Below are positions 24,181 to 37,500 of a stretch of DNA of 64,000 nucleotides, in pieces. The position numbers and the translations under genes were made by a program. Source of the stretch: Cymodocea nodosa (Eukaryota > Streptophyta > Magnoliopsida > Alismatales > Cymodoceaceae); assembly GCA_036874045.1 (NCBI GenBank), contig JAZBRI010000004.1, forward strand, positions 124,001 to 188,000, in the 5' to 3' direction. Position 1 is the stretch's first letter. The number at the start of each line of letters is the position of its first letter. Under the pieces are notes generated by a model. It did no database searches and was not told the DNA's origin. It saw only the letters and a list, made by a program, of their open reading frames with translations.

Positions 24181-24790
24181 AGATTGATTCTTCTGAGTTT
24201 ATCTTTTATAACTCACTTCACTAGTATTGCGCCTTCTCCCCTCAAGTTTTTTAAAGGCCAACTAAGGTCATACATAAACTTAGTGTCTAAGTATTCACAT
24301 TCTTTATCAACATATTAGATTTGGATTCTTAACATTTACTATCTTCTCCAGCAACAATGCTCTTCTTCTTTAATCAACTTTCAAATAAGGTGGTACCTTG
24401 TCCGAATGTGCTTGGATCTAGTATAATAAGTGGGATTTCTTCCAAGGTAGATAATACTCTATCACTAAACAATGCACTGTCATCTTATTCCTTATTCAAC
24501 TCTTTCAAGAATCTCTTTAACTAGATCATTCCTTTGGCTACTTCTATGGTCATCATCAACTCTATTTTAATAGTTGAAAGAGAGACACTTTTCTACAACC
24601 TTGACATTAAGCTAACCGCTGTATTTCCTAAAGTGAAGATGTACCTAAATGTACTCTTATTTTTGTCGAGGTCATCTTTTAGATTTGCATCACAGAAACC
24701 TTCAAATAACGGTTTACTCTTTCTAAAATACAATCTCATACTTGAGGAACCCTTCATAATGATTATTGAATAAATAATTGAATATTTATT
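24181..24790 (-). pseudogene. Ty1/copia reverse transcriptase/RNase H fragment
   Basis: Read in broken minus-strand frames this gives DDLDKNKSTFRYIFTLGNTA, VSLSTIKIELM, GMIQLKRFLKEL, then IIYLGRNPTYYTRSKHIRTR and YHLI..LIKEE. This is the copia RNase H end of pol in the right order. Stops and frame changes make it non-functional. Nothing else of this element was found to the right. Confidence 0.85.
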
Positions 24791-26136
24791 GAGTCATAAC
24801 TTACCAAATGTGATTGATGTTTTTTAGGCCCTAGGTTGGTTGTGTGTAGGAAGGAGAGGATTCGTTGTTGTAGTTGTTTTGTTGGTTCTATGCTTAGAGA
24901 TTTTTTGTGATTTACAATGGATTTAGAACTCGTGTTGTGAATGTTCGGATTTCTTCATACTTGAATTGGCTTTAATTTGTTGTCATGGATTTTCTTCCAA
25001 AGGGTTAGAATTTGTTAAATCTCTTTTAACAAATACTCAACCATACAATATTAAAGAGGAAAGTTGTTTCACATTTTCTTTTAATTTTTAATGTAAATTT
25101 CTTAAATGCTATTGCGATAATTGTCACTTTTAAATTTTTGATGTGACAGTTTCAATGGCTCTGTCCTTGTCCAACAAAAAAAAAAAAAAAGGATATCCAT
25201 TGCCGAAGATGAAGTTTTAGTGAAAGCAATACTACAATTATATATTCTATGTCTATGGCACATTCCATTTTTAAGACTACCGTAAAACAAGGTAAGGTTT
25301 GTGATTACATTCATGAGTAGCTAAGGGAGCGTTCAATTTACAGAAGTAAAGGACCAGAGAATCAACAAGTGAATTCGATGTCAGGAGCCAATCAACAACG
25401 GCAAAAGAATCGATGCCCAAAGAAAAACATGAGCTTCATTGATATCGAAAGGTTACAGATTCTTTTATATTTAAGTCAAGACCCCCCACAGGACCGACCA
25501 CTTTTGTGGTCTTTCCAACACGTCATTAAAATCTATATGATAAATCATTACTAATTTAAGAATCTCCCACTTAAATCAATAATCAAATCCATTACTCTCA
25601 CCAAAACAAATTTTAAATTAAGAGAAACGGTCAAACAATCACTTCCCAACTTTCCTTCGTTCCATTTAAATTCGCAATCGTTCACAAAAGTGAATTAGCT
25701 ATTTCTTACATGATAATTTTATTTTTTCTTCTTTAATTTTTCAAGTAATCTTTTCTTTACTTAAAAGATTATAATTGTCGTTAGTTAAGGTACAATATGC
25801 ACGTACATTTCATAGAACTGACAAGAAGCTGATATGCCCAGCCCAGTCGGAATATATACATGATATTATTGGTACCCATGTTTTAACAGTAGATAAGTAT
25901 ACGTGTTTGAACCTAAATCTGTGTAAGACCTTAATTCCAACGAGCATATACAGTGATGATGAGGCTGCGTATACATGTTCAAGAGAACCTGCACGATGAA
26001 CACAAGCTATCGTCAGTGGAATTATGCTGTTTTGCTTATTCAACACGCACTGACAGGTGGAGATCACTTTCACATTCATGCATATGCAATCAATTGATTT
26101 AGTTTCATGCTCAACCAAATTGCAGTATGCATTGAT
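24791..26136. other. No gene seen
   Basis: AT-rich noncoding DNA. Short ORFs here show no recognisable domain and no consistent codon bias. An A-run lies near 25180-25192. Confidence 0.5.
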
Positions 26137-26356
26137 TTTTTTTTTTTTTTTTTTTTTTAAAGGGTACTCCTTAGACATTCAAATAGTCTGATGAACATTA
26201 AGAGTATCTTTAGAAGTGATAAAAGGTGAACCTTCATAGACACTCAAACAACCTAGTATACACCAGAAGTATCTATGAAGGTGATAACACGTGAGTCTCA
26301 ATGGACACTCAAACGGCCTAATATACACCAGGAGTATCCAAGGAGATGAAAGCTTG
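26137..26356. repeat. Poly-T run and 65-bp tandem repeat
   Basis: A T-run of about 20 lies at 26139-26158. It is followed by three copies of a 65-bp unit starting at 26176, 26241 and 26306, each opening with CAYTCAAAYRRYCT and containing GTATCTNNRNAGGTGATAA or a variant. The two intervals are both exactly 65 bp. The third copy is partial. Confidence 0.7.
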
Positions 26357-27080
26357 TAGGAGGCCTTGCTAGGCCCACTTTAGTAAGTGGTGCACATAGC
26401 CTCAGTTTGTCAATGTTTGAGCAAAGTCAACACTACTGTCTATAGGCACTGCACGAGAACTTCCTAAGTAGTCACTCATTCTGATTCTACTCTCGCCCAA
26501 ATATAATTAACTCCAGAGTTCTTATAAGAGCTAGTGATTGGTATTAAGTATAAATATACCTTGCTTCTTTTGTTTGATTGTGAAACTCGAAGGCAGTATT
26601 GGAAAAGGCGAAGTTCACCTTGGGCATGACTCTCAAAAATGCCTAGACGGAGGCTGCTATGTTTCTTGCTAAGTGAAGACTACCGGACCATTCAGATGCA
26701 TGTTTTTATATTGTTCAATAATAAAAATTCACATGTTTCATAGGATTCAATATATAATACCAGTTGATCATGGCAAGGTCGAAAATCTTGGAAGATACAC
26801 AACGAGAAGTTCGGTCACAAGAAACATACAATACTGCAGCATTACTTTTTGACAAACAGAAAGTTCATTAATAAAATTTTATCAATGATGACAGTGTACA
26901 TTTCATTTTCTGAGTTGTTCTTGTTGCAGATGTTTTTCCTATTAGATTTATATTTTATGATATAAATCTAAGAAATAAGAATGGTTTGAAGAAATAAAAC
27001 TAGCAAATTCTGTAAAACATGTGACGGTCGGCACAGGGTAGCCAAAAATCTAAGAGAATCATGACATAGAATATCTACAT
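26357..27080. other. No gene seen
   Basis: AT-rich noncoding stretch with only short unrecognised ORFs. Confidence 0.45.
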
Positions 27081-30000
27081 TCTTTTTTTAATAAAACTCC
27101 CTGTTTAATTCATAGGGCGGGGCCAGCACAAATAAAAAAGGATCAACAAAATATAGCATTAGGGAAGACACTCCCGAGGGGACGGAATACCATGAGAGTC
27201 GAGATACAGCTGAAAATAGATGCAGTAAGGGAGAGAAGAGCTACTGTCGTAGACCATACTAGCTTGGCCAAGGAGGTCAGTTTTTGCAAGGGTGTCAGCT
27301 AGTCTATTGCCTTCACGATAGACGTGCTGAAATTGACTAACTTGCTTATGAGTAAAGAGAGATTGAACCAAATGGCTCGGTTAACAATTGTTGGACAGAA
27401 ACCATCTTGGAAGGAGTTGTCTAGTCTAAGAATTTATATCCACTTTAATCATATCAAGCTTATATCCTCCTCCGTTGAGACAGAGGAGTATACCTTGATA
27501 GAGGGTTTTGATTTTGACAAAAATAGCATCACAATGATCATAAGGATTGGAGAAGTGTAGGAGTTCTCTGCGATTTCTAAGGATACCCCCTCTTCCCCTA
27601 CCAGCCATGTGAGAAAAGGCAGCACTGTTAGTATTTAACTTCAGGAAGTCATCAACTGGACGAGACCAACTGATCTACGAACTTTAGCATTGTATCTGAT
27701 TTTGCTACGAAGCAGTCTAAAGTTTTGCAGGGCAAGAGAAAACTCAACTCTGAATATTGGTGAAAGTCTCCAACTGATTGACATAGTATATTGTTGCATC
27801 TACCTTTCCAGCAATGCCAAAGGAGCATTGCTGAGAGATATTTCTTATAACCAACATTAAGGCGTTTGGACTTGCATTGTAGGGAATTGATGACAAAATC
27901 TTTCCAATCTGTCTGATTTTGCATATTGAGGTCGAGGATGTTGTCACACCATAGTGTACACTTAATGGCCTATTCACCACAGACCAAAAGTGATCAATAG
28001 TGTCATAATGCTTCTAGAAGATGCAGCATTGGCATCTGGAAGCAAGAGAAGTCCCTTTTTTTGGAGATTATCCTCAATGGGGAGAGCATTTAGAAATAGT
28101 CTCCAAAGAAAGAAGGATACCTTAGAGGAAATGTACTTATTCCAAATGCCCACAAAGAAGTCGTTCTTTTGGTGCTTGGTCCTGATGAGCTCCCAGGCTT
28201 GTTTAGTGTGAAAGTCATTGTCCTGAGTATATTTAGGAGAATTGGTCCCTATCAAAGGTGACTAGGCCAAGCCCTTTTTGGATCTCCTCTTCAATCACAT
28301 TAGGGAAGCTGAGGTTGTGAAGAATACCCTGACTTGTATGGACCTTAGCAACAATGAGATCAACAAGGTTGGTAGGGATCTGAAAGTGATCGGTAAGACT
28401 GTCACAATTTAATCACTAGGACTGTTAGAAATTGATGTATCCAGCCCTGCCTTGCCACTTTGCATGCTTCAGAAGGTTAGTACAAGCAAAGAGAGCCTTC
28501 TTACTACTAAGGTTAGTTGCCTTAAGTGAGCATTCGCTGGATCTGTTGGAAAGGATAGCTATAGATCTGGAGCAAGGGCTTTTGTCATTCAAAGAGTTTT
28601 CATCATGTCTCCAAGTTCCCTAACTTTCAAACCTCACTCCTCTTTGGGCTTGGTGCTATTGGACCATTTGACCTAATTAATCAGCCTGGTTTTGTCCCTC
28701 AGAGGAAATTAGCCCACTAGGGACATTGTAGACATTCAAGGTGTGTATTGGTATGGTTGTTAGAACAGGCTTGATTAGGGTAAGGCATCCATCAACGGAG
28801 AGGAGACTGTGTTTCTAGCCAGCTAGCTTGTCTTGTGAATAATGTGTTCAAAATATCAGGTTTTGGTTCTACCCTTAAAGATTAGACAACCAAGATACTT
28901 GAAAGGTATATCACCATGGTGAAACCTTGTCATCTTTAAGATGAGACATGTACTGGAGGGAGCAGTTTGCTTGGGAGCTATAAAAAAACTCTTATTGTGA
29001 TTTAAAGGATTGGTAAGAAACAAGCATATGCATCAGAACTCCAAGACTTTTCTTTCTACCATTAAGAAAGAGAATAAGGTCGTCAGCATAAAGTAGGTAT
29101 GATATAGACAGACCAGGGGTCCCTGTGTTATAGGAAGTTATGATTTTCTGATATGAGTTTGTCTAAGTTTCTAGCTGGGATCTCTTTAGTGATAATAAAC
29201 AAATATGCTGAAAGTAGATCACCTTGGCGTAATCCCATAGAGGAGGTGAAGAATGGAGTTGGGACTCCATTAATGAGAATAGAGAATCTAATGTCTTAAA
29301 TGCAATTTTGAATAATTGCTAATAACAGGTCAGAAATGTCAAATTTATGTAGGACAACATAAATGGCTTTCCATTGTACCCTATCAAAAATTTTCTCCAT
29401 CCAAATTGAAAATTAGATCACCTCCACAATCCCCTTTATCAATCATTTTAACCAAGTGTTGGACAAGGAAAACATTGTCGAATATGCTTTTATCTTTGAC
29501 GAAGGCCCTTTGAGTGGAGAAATAATCTTGTTTAGAATGGTAGAGATGTGGTAGGCTAGTAGTTTAGCAATTATTTTGTAATGAACATTACAAAAACTAA
29601 TTGGCTAAAAGTTTTTAAAATCAGACACCTCCTCCTTCTTAGGGACAAGTGCAATAAAAGTGGCTTTCCAAGACCTATCAAGATTGTTGCCTTTAAACAA
29701 CTCCTGGATGACAGCCATGACATCATTTTCTAACATGTCCCACATCTCTCGAAAGAGTTCAGTTGAGAATCCATTAGGTCTGGGAGCCTTGTTTTTCTCT
29801 AAGGAAAGGATAGCTTCTTTGATTTCCTGAGGAGTGGGCAGGACACAGAGAAAGTCATTATCCATCTCATTGATAATAGTTGGTATAAAGGAAAGCAAAT
29901 GTTAATCAAGAGTAGTAGGCCCTTCTGTAGACAATAGGTGAGAGAAGTATTCAACACTACATTCTTGGAGCCAGTTGTGGTCATTCTATGAACGGTTCTA

Positions 30001-30340
30001 GGAATGTAGCATGGTTTTAAAAGGGTTAAAACTCCTCCTAAGCTTGACAGTCTAGTGGAAGTATCTGGTGTTTTGATCCCACTCTGTGAGAATGAGTCTT
30101 TTGAGTATAGAAAATTTCCTTTCTAATCTCATTGCTGATGAGGTCCTGCTTGAGATTTCAAGTCTGTTAAAAGCAACTTCAGATCAGGAGGACTGCAAGG
30201 ACAGCTAAGTGTTGGATATCTCCTTACTGATTTCGTCCTCCTTGGTGTGAACATTGCCAAAGGTGAGGTATTGAAAAGGTTGGTACTTAGCTTCATGGTA
30301 ACAGGTATTACTTAGGTCACAGGACAGACAAAATGTACAA
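27081..30340 (-). mobile_element. 5'-truncated L1-type LINE (non-LTR retrotransposon)
   Basis: On the minus strand, blocks appear in L1 order. First a linker (NDHNWLQECSVEYFSHLL, about 29950), then RT opening with PTPQEIKEAILSLEKNKAPR, PNGFSTELFREMWDML and WKATFIALVPKKEEVSDFKN (29605-29898). The catalytic YADD follows in SYLLYADDLILF (YADD at 29079-29090), then a zf-RVT-like segment (AWELIRTKHQK.. and VSFFLWRLFLNALP, 27974-28255), and an RNase H-like tail with HVYREGNRLADTLAK (27159-27371). The endonuclease domain is absent, so the copy is 5'-truncated near 30340, as is usual for LINEs. A short T-run at 27082-27090 may be the poly-A tail. Frames are broken. Confidence 0.88.
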
Positions 30341-30540
30341 AAATTTGCTATTAGAGGGAATGAAATCTTCAATTATTTGAAAATGGATTACAAATATGTA
30401 TATGATTCACTAATGACCTAGAATATCCATCTACCTAATAACACAATTAAAATCTCCCTCAAACAAGAGAAAGTGTGTATGTGTATACATAAATTTGTAC
30501 AAGAGATAAGTTTCCATGTATTTTGAGACACTAATGTTTT

Positions 30541-30732
30541 TATCTCCTCATTCATGGTAGTTTCTAGTACTATTTATTTAAAGACTTTGAGTAGTTCTTG
30601 AGAATATATTCATTAGCTATATACACAAAGTAAACTATTATCTCCTCGTTCATGGTAGTTTCTAGTACTATTTATTTAAAGCCTTTGAGTAGTTCTTGAG
30701 AATATATTCATTAGCTATAGACAAAGTAAACT
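30541..30732. repeat. Two-copy tandem duplication, unit about 96 bp
   Basis: 30541-30638 and 30639-30732 are nearly identical (both run from TATCTCCTCRTTCATGGTAG to CATTAGCTATA..CAAAGTAAACTA), with a few substitutions and a small indel. The high identity suggests a recent duplication. Confidence 0.85.
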
Positions 30733-30944
30733 AATGAAAAGTAGGGCTAATATAAGCATGAGATACCAATCAAGCATAGGACGTAGAGTGGCATGACACC
30801 CCTAAAAAATGGCAATGAGAAGATGATCTCATGTGACTAGAACTGCAAAAAGAATAGTATTGGTCTGGAGTGAAGTGTTAAGTTCTCACCAAAAGTGACA
30901 ATTGTCAAGATAAAAGATGTGGCTCAAGAGGAACAATAAGTGTG

Positions 30945-32445
30945 AGAAGTTAAGAACAAAGAAATAAGTAGAATTAGAATGATTGATTAACAAAATATAA
31001 CATTTCTATATATTGAAGATACATAGATGAACTAATACAAGATAAACAATATGAGATTAAACCCACACACAACACCTAATTCTAATACATTAACATACTC
31101 TAACATTCTCCTTAAGTTGGAACATCTAGTTTGTAATGAACTTCATAATAACTTAACAAACTTAAACATAACTAAAAATAATGGATACATACAAAAACAT
31201 AAAAAAAACAGTTGTAACAATATAGTAACAAAAGGCAGAAGTAATTGTTACAACAGTAGTAGTAACATGAATAATCGAATGAAGAATTATATCTCAAAAA
31301 GTAATAAATTAATCATTGAATGGTACAATCCAATGTAGCAAAATAGAAAATTAATGTAATCTATCCTCAGGAAATAAAGATAGGTAGGCAGATGCAATCG
31401 ACCCTTCAGAATTTTTCTTGTGATTTTTTTCCTCTTTTATCTACTTCTTCATTTACTTCCACTTTTTTTTGACATCTTTTCAAACATCTACAAGAGTAGA
31501 GTAGCTACAAAGTTCAAGCAAGGCCTTGGCTTCTCTACCATGTCCTTCGACTTTACAAAGCCTATGGACTCCAAATCCTCTTATAATAGCTTTTGTCCAT
31601 GCCTCTACACTGCTTGGCATGGCAACATGTTGGACCATCTCAAACCCTAGAACTACCATGCCCAGGTTGGTGCGATCTAGAGCAAGCTTACAAGGATGTT
31701 GTGATTGTCAAAGTAACAACAGATTATGAGTGTCATTGCTCCTAACGCAAGGAGAAGAGAGAACAACAATGCTAGTGGTGTAGTGGTTTTCTCCAATGGT
31801 GAGAAGATATTCGATTTCCTTATGCTTGTGGTTTTGACACCATTTGTCCAATCCCTACTACCAATGAAAGTTGAAAAAAAATGATAGCAGGAGTGGAGGA
31901 AAATGAAGAAGATCTAGGCTGACCACCAATGACAATGAAAGCTCTTATTTATCATTGAGAACGAGGGTTAGATGGGTGCTTTGTCCACAACCCTTAGTTC
32001 AAAGCTTTTTGCCACCAAGGATGAGGTGGTGAAAAAGAGAGATGTTACAAAGACAGGGTTCCCCTCAACATGTAAAGCAACAATATTGGGATGAGGTTGA
32101 AAGGATCAAAGGCCATGACACAAGATTGAGAAGGATAGCCGATGGTGTTTAATGTCAACAATTGAGACAATTGCAATAGTGATTTTCATTTGTCATTGGG
32201 AGGAGGGCGGTGACTAAGATTTTCCTTCTTCCCAACTAAATTTCTCATACTTTTAAACTCTTAAGATCTATGTTCAGATACCACATGGAAACAAAAAATG
32301 ATGAGAGTTAAATGTTGTTATTAGTAAATATAAGATCTGTATATATAGAAACTATACAGAGAAAATAAATATAAATTAAGCAATGTGAAACTAAAACCAC
32401 ATACAATATACAACACACACATAATATAACATACAGTAATAGTAG
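30945..32445 (-). mobile_element. Small non-autonomous copia-like LTR element
   Basis: The segments 30945-31105 and 32286-32445 share order and wording (AAATAAGTA/AATAAATATAA.., then ATRTGARAYTAAANCCACA, then ACATACT/ACATACAG). Next to the left one, the minus strand reads ACTTAAGGAGAA followed by TGTTAGAG, like a polypurine tract and LTR start. Next to the right one, GTTCAGATACCA (32272-32283) is the complement of a TGGTATCTGAAC primer site, close to the initiator-Met site TGGTATCAGAGC. The interior (about 1.2 kb) has no pol. It includes a stretch (31420-31660) related to 33094-33345 on the other strand. Confidence 0.5.
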
Positions 32446-32459
32446 TAGAGTAGCATCAA

Positions 32460-33720
32460 TGTGCAAGTAGAAACAAAGATCAAATTTTCAACCATAGTGG
32501 TGCATCAACTTGACTCGATGAATAACACTATGTCAAATATTTGACAAGCTCAAATACAAGAACACCTAAAAATACAAGTAGAGAAAGTAACCTGGAAATA
32601 GAAGGCTCTTGTAGGTTAAAATACAATCACCATCAAAAGTAGTGATGAAGCAATACTATGCAACGTCAAGAGACTTGTCTCATGGAAAACAAACACTACT
32701 TTGACAAAGCAAGACTATTTCAACATTGACACTCACACAAAAAAAAAACCCAGAAGAATTGGAGATTGACAATAAATGTATTTTTAATTTTATTTAAACT
32801 TCCACCATTGTTTTTTATACCTTTTTTTTTTATTGAAAACTTTCTCCCCCTTTTTTCTCTCTCTCTCTCTCCTTCCTCTTTCTCTAATTTCTCATTTTTT
32901 CATAATAGATGTATTTTTTAATTTTTATTTAAACTTCCACCATTTTTTAAAACCTTTTTTTCTAATGAAAACTTTCTCCCCCTTTTTTCTCTCTCTCTCC
33001 TTCCTCTTTCTCTGATTTCTCATTTTTTTCCTTTTTTTCTCTTCTCTTCTTTTTTTTTTAATTCTACACATGCTTCCTCTACCTTTCCTTGTTCTAGGGT
33101 TTAAGGTAGTCTGACAAGTCATCACACAATGTAAACACACAAATGAACTTGTCATAGAAGGGTTTGGAGTCCGTACTCTCTGTAAAGTCTGAGAATGAGG
33201 TCAACTTGAGGCTTTGCTTAAACGTAGTGATGGCTTTGCTCTTGCAGATGCTTAGAAAAATGCAGAAAATGGTGGAATTAAAAAAAGTTAAAAAGAGGGG
33301 AAATAAAAGAAAGATGAAAAAGAGAGAAAGAAAAAGGGGAGGCAATTTTCATAGAAAAGTGTCAAAAATAATGGTGGAAGTTAAAATAAAAATGTAAAAA
33401 AATATCTGTCATTAACCTTTAATTATCTACTTGCTTTTTGTGTGTGTTAACAGTCTTCCTTTGTCAGTCCATAAGATAAGTCTCTTGATGTTAAGTAGTG
33501 TTGCTTCATCACTACCTTGAATAATTTGATGGTAATTGTATTTTAATTTATAGGAACTTCAATTTGCAAGTTATTTCCTTTTTTTGTATTTATGGGTGCT
33601 CTTGTTTTTGAGCTTGTCGACTATCTAACATAGTGTTATTGACAAGTCAAATTAAAATTGTGTAATCAAATCAAGTTAATCAAAATTCATTTCTACCTGC
33701 CGCATGATTGAAAATTTGAG
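32460..33720. repeat. Long imperfect inverted repeat (about 0.6 kb arms)
   Basis: The left arm (32460-33075) and right arm (33095-33720) are reverse complements by eye. Landmarks: AATAACACTATGTCAAATAT against AATAACACTATGTTAGATAG; ATACAATCACCATCAAA against ATACAATTACCATCAAA; GTAGTGATGAAGCAAYACTA in both; and CTTCCACCATT..AAAACTTTCTCCCCC against CTTCCACCATT..AAAATTGCCTCCCC. The left arm also has an internal duplication of about 130 bp (32776-32905 and 32908-33030) with (CT)n runs. Confidence 0.75.
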
Positions 33721-33855
33721 AACAAAGAAATAAGTAAAAGTGGAATAATTCATTAACAAAGCCAAGACACCAATATATAGAGGGTACACAAGATGGACTA
33801 ATAAGCAATGTGAAACTAAACCCATATACAATGCCAATATATTAACATACTATCA
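33715..33855. repeat. LTR-like segment related to 30945-31105
   Basis: GAACAAAGAAATAAGTA opens both segments, and both continue through AATATATAGA/ATATATTGAAG, ..ACAAGATG.ACTAAT.. and CCCAYAYACAA to ATTAACATACT. Same orientation as the left copy. It could be the 3' LTR of the copia element that ends at 38187. Confidence 0.5.
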
Positions 33856-34559
33856 ATAAGAATAAAAGATGAAACCATCAATTAGAGTGGGAAGGTATAT
33901 AGGGACAAGTGACTCAACAATGGAACAAAATGTTTTGAAAAGGTAATATCAATAGAGACAATATTTTTAATGAATTGTAGCAACATTATTCTTTATGTTC
34001 TAGGGGGGGGGGGGGTGTACTTGAAATGAGTGGAAGTCAATGAAAAGAAAAAAAATTTCATTTGACCAAAATGCATATATGTAAATAAGGTGTTTATGCC
34101 TACCTTTCAAGGTAAAGGTTTAGATCTTTAAAAATTAGACCTTAGATCTGTAGACCCAGACTTGTACTCTTCATAGTTTTTGGACTAGGTCTTTTATGAT
34201 AAGACCTATAGACTTATGGACTCTAAAAATATTATAATGTATATATTTAATACATATAATATATATTGATATATATGTTAGAATAGGAAAAGAACATTTA
34301 TTTTTAATGGTAATAAATGATATATTATTGTCCTAAACTTTGTTTAAAAGGAAAAGAATATTAATCAATATTTCTAATATATAAATTAATTATTAGAATT
34401 AAGTAGATGCATTTATTATTCACATTTATTTAGAATTATACTAATTTCATCATAATAAATGATATTTTTCAAAAAGACCTATTGGACCCAAAACTCAAAG
34501 TTAGACTTGTTATTTTCAAGGGTCTAGGTCTTCATTTAGAATTACAAGTCTAGATCCAA
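33856..34559. other. No gene; includes a run of 13 G
   Basis: AT-rich noncoding DNA. The G-run at 34003-34015 is unusual for this background. Confidence 0.5.
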
Positions 34560-37500
34560 AAAATTGATGGGTCTGGGCCAAAGTGATTACTAGGTGTCTA
34601 AGATATCATCTACATAAATTGTAAGTAAAATACATCTAATAGGTGTCTTTTTGTAGAACACCAAGTGATTAATAGCATGTCTATGAAAGTCACCAACACA
34701 AGTGAACTTGTTAAACTTATCAAACTAGGCTTTAGAATTTTGCTTGAGTTCATAAATTGCCTTTCTAAATATGCAAAATAAGTATTCCCTTAAGCAACAT
34801 ACTTAGAAGGTTGTTCTATAAATATTTGTTCAACTAAGTCAACATATGGAAAAACATTTTTGATGTCCAACTAGAAAATCTAATAAGAGTGGTTGATGAC
34901 AATAGAAAGAACTTAAATTGAATTCAAACATGCCCTTCGAGAGAATGCCTTGGAGTAATTGATGTCATAAGTTTACGAGAAACCACAAGCTATTAGGCAA
35001 ACTTTATATCCATGGACACTCCATCAACTATCCCATATAACTTAATGGTGTAGACTCACCTATAAAAGACAATGCTTGTTCCTAAGCAAGGCACAAGATC
35101 TCATGTGTACGCTGAGATTTCAATGTGATCATCTCCTTATCTATTACTACTTTCCAATGTGGTATTTACCAAACTTTGTGATAAGCCCTAGGCATAGACT
35201 CTAATAACAAAGACAAGACAAATCTACAAAAAGCAAGATTAAGTTTATCATAGTAAACAAAATGGGACAAAGAATGGAAGGTACATGCTCCTTTACCCTT
35301 CCATAGTGCAATTGCCAAGTGGAGGTCTAAAGAGGTGATATTATGTGGTTGATTCATAGACATGGTTCAAGAGAATGATGCAAAAAGTTTAGGTGCTCAG
35401 TGACGACGTTGATATACCTACAATGGCTATCAATCTCAAGTGTCTTAAATAAATAAGTCATTCTCAACAAGCATTGAAGTAGGGTTTTCACCCCCCAATT
35501 GGACAAGTATAGGTAAAGGATTGAAATTAATGTGGTTGAAGGTGTTAAAGTAAGATTAAAACTCAAAGAAAATTACATCCACAAACACAATATTTTTAAT
35601 TTGGAGGATGAAAAAGTTAGTATCCTTTTTGTATTCAACAATAACCTACAAAAGCACACTTAATAGACTTGAAAGAGAGTTTGTCAAGGTTTAGTAATAT
35701 ATCCTTAACAAAAGCAATACACTCAAAAACTTAAGAAGGTAAAGAAAAAAAATTAGTGCTTGGTTTAAGACGATAAAGAGGAACCTCATCTCTTAAAGGC
35801 ACTAAGAGCATACAATTTATTAAAAAGGTAGCAATCAAGACAATATTAGACCAAAGATATTTAAAGATTTTCATCTACAATATAATAATGCAAACAACAT
35901 CAAGAATATGGTGATACTTCCTTTCAATTATATCACTTTGTTGAGATGTATGAGAACAAATAATTTGATATAATATATCAAGCAATAAACATATAAATTA
36001 AAAATCATGTTGCATAAATTTAAGAGCATTATTAATGCTCAAATTTTTGAAGACACAAAAAATTGAATTTTTTTATTTCAACAAAAAAAATTTTGAATAC
36101 ACCAACAATATAAAGACAATCATTCAACAAAAACACCCAAAAGACATGAGAATAGTCATTAATAAACACCAACTAATATTTTTAACCTAAAATGGTAGAT
36201 ACACAACTAGGATCCCAAAGATCACAATAGACCAACTCAAATGGACACTTACAGGAGACTAAATGCAAACTTCTAAATGTAATATAGGTGTGCTTACCAA
36301 GTTAGCGTAACCCACAAACTATAAAACAAAAACTCATGGCAAAGCTTGTCTAAGCTTCTCATAAAACAAGTGACCCAACCAATAGTGCCAAAGACAATTA
36401 CATTGTAGACATACAAGCTAGTAGACCACTAGGTACCTTATCAAGAATGTACAAGCCCCATTACTTCACTTACAGTCCAAACCAATCTTTCTTATTTGCA
36501 AATCCTAAAAAGTGCAATGAAAGGAAAGTTACACAGTATTGTAATTGATTTGTAGTAACATTAATGGACAATAGGTTTATGGAAAATTTAGAAACATATA
36601 GGACATTGTTCAACCTACTTGGGAGGAAGCTTGAACCACCCCTTGCCTAGAAATAGGGTATAAATGGTCATCAATAATGGTAACAATGAACATATCAGAA
36701 AGATTAAATAGATGATTAAAAAGGATAAATACACCTAACATGTAAGATAAGATGTCAGAATCTATAATCCAAGAAGTATTGCTTAAAACAACATTAGTAC
36801 TAGTACTTGGAGGAGTGGGGATGAGAACTCAAAGCTGTGGAATCAATAACCTGTGTCTAAAGGAGTCACTCATAATTGACCTGTAAGATGATCACCATCA
36901 AAGTAGTGGTGGTGATGGTGACAAGAATAGCAAGCTATGAGGACTTTGTAGTAACATTGGCCCATTGTGGCTTGTCAAATTTTTTTCAACAACAGGTAGT
37001 TTGACGTTCCTTACAACCACCACCTTCATGACTAACATTCATACAATGATGAAGCTGCCTAGGTGTATTGATTAGTAACAACAAGGGTTAATCAAATGGA
37101 TATCTACATAACTTGTGCAAAGGTCTCCTCTAAATTGAGCATTCTATCTACTTCCAAAACTTGGCCTTTTATCTAAGTGAGATGGTAGGATTCATATTGG
37201 TTAATTAAGATGCTACTTTTAGCTCTTCCCGATATTGGTGCATTTTGAAAATTTCAACAATGGAAGAGGCTGATAAATGTTGAGTTTATCGATTAGGCCA
37301 CATAATGTGCTATAGTGTTCTAGACACATCTTGTCTGTTTGTTTTAGATTGAAAATCTGTTCATACACCTAAAAAGTTCTGAAGATGTTTTCTTGTATCT
37401 ATAAGTTCTTCAAAGGGTTTCCCATAATTTTTTGGCAAGATGCATCATCGTGACTTCTCAAACTATAGCAGGCTCCATGCTAGACAGCATCTAACATATG

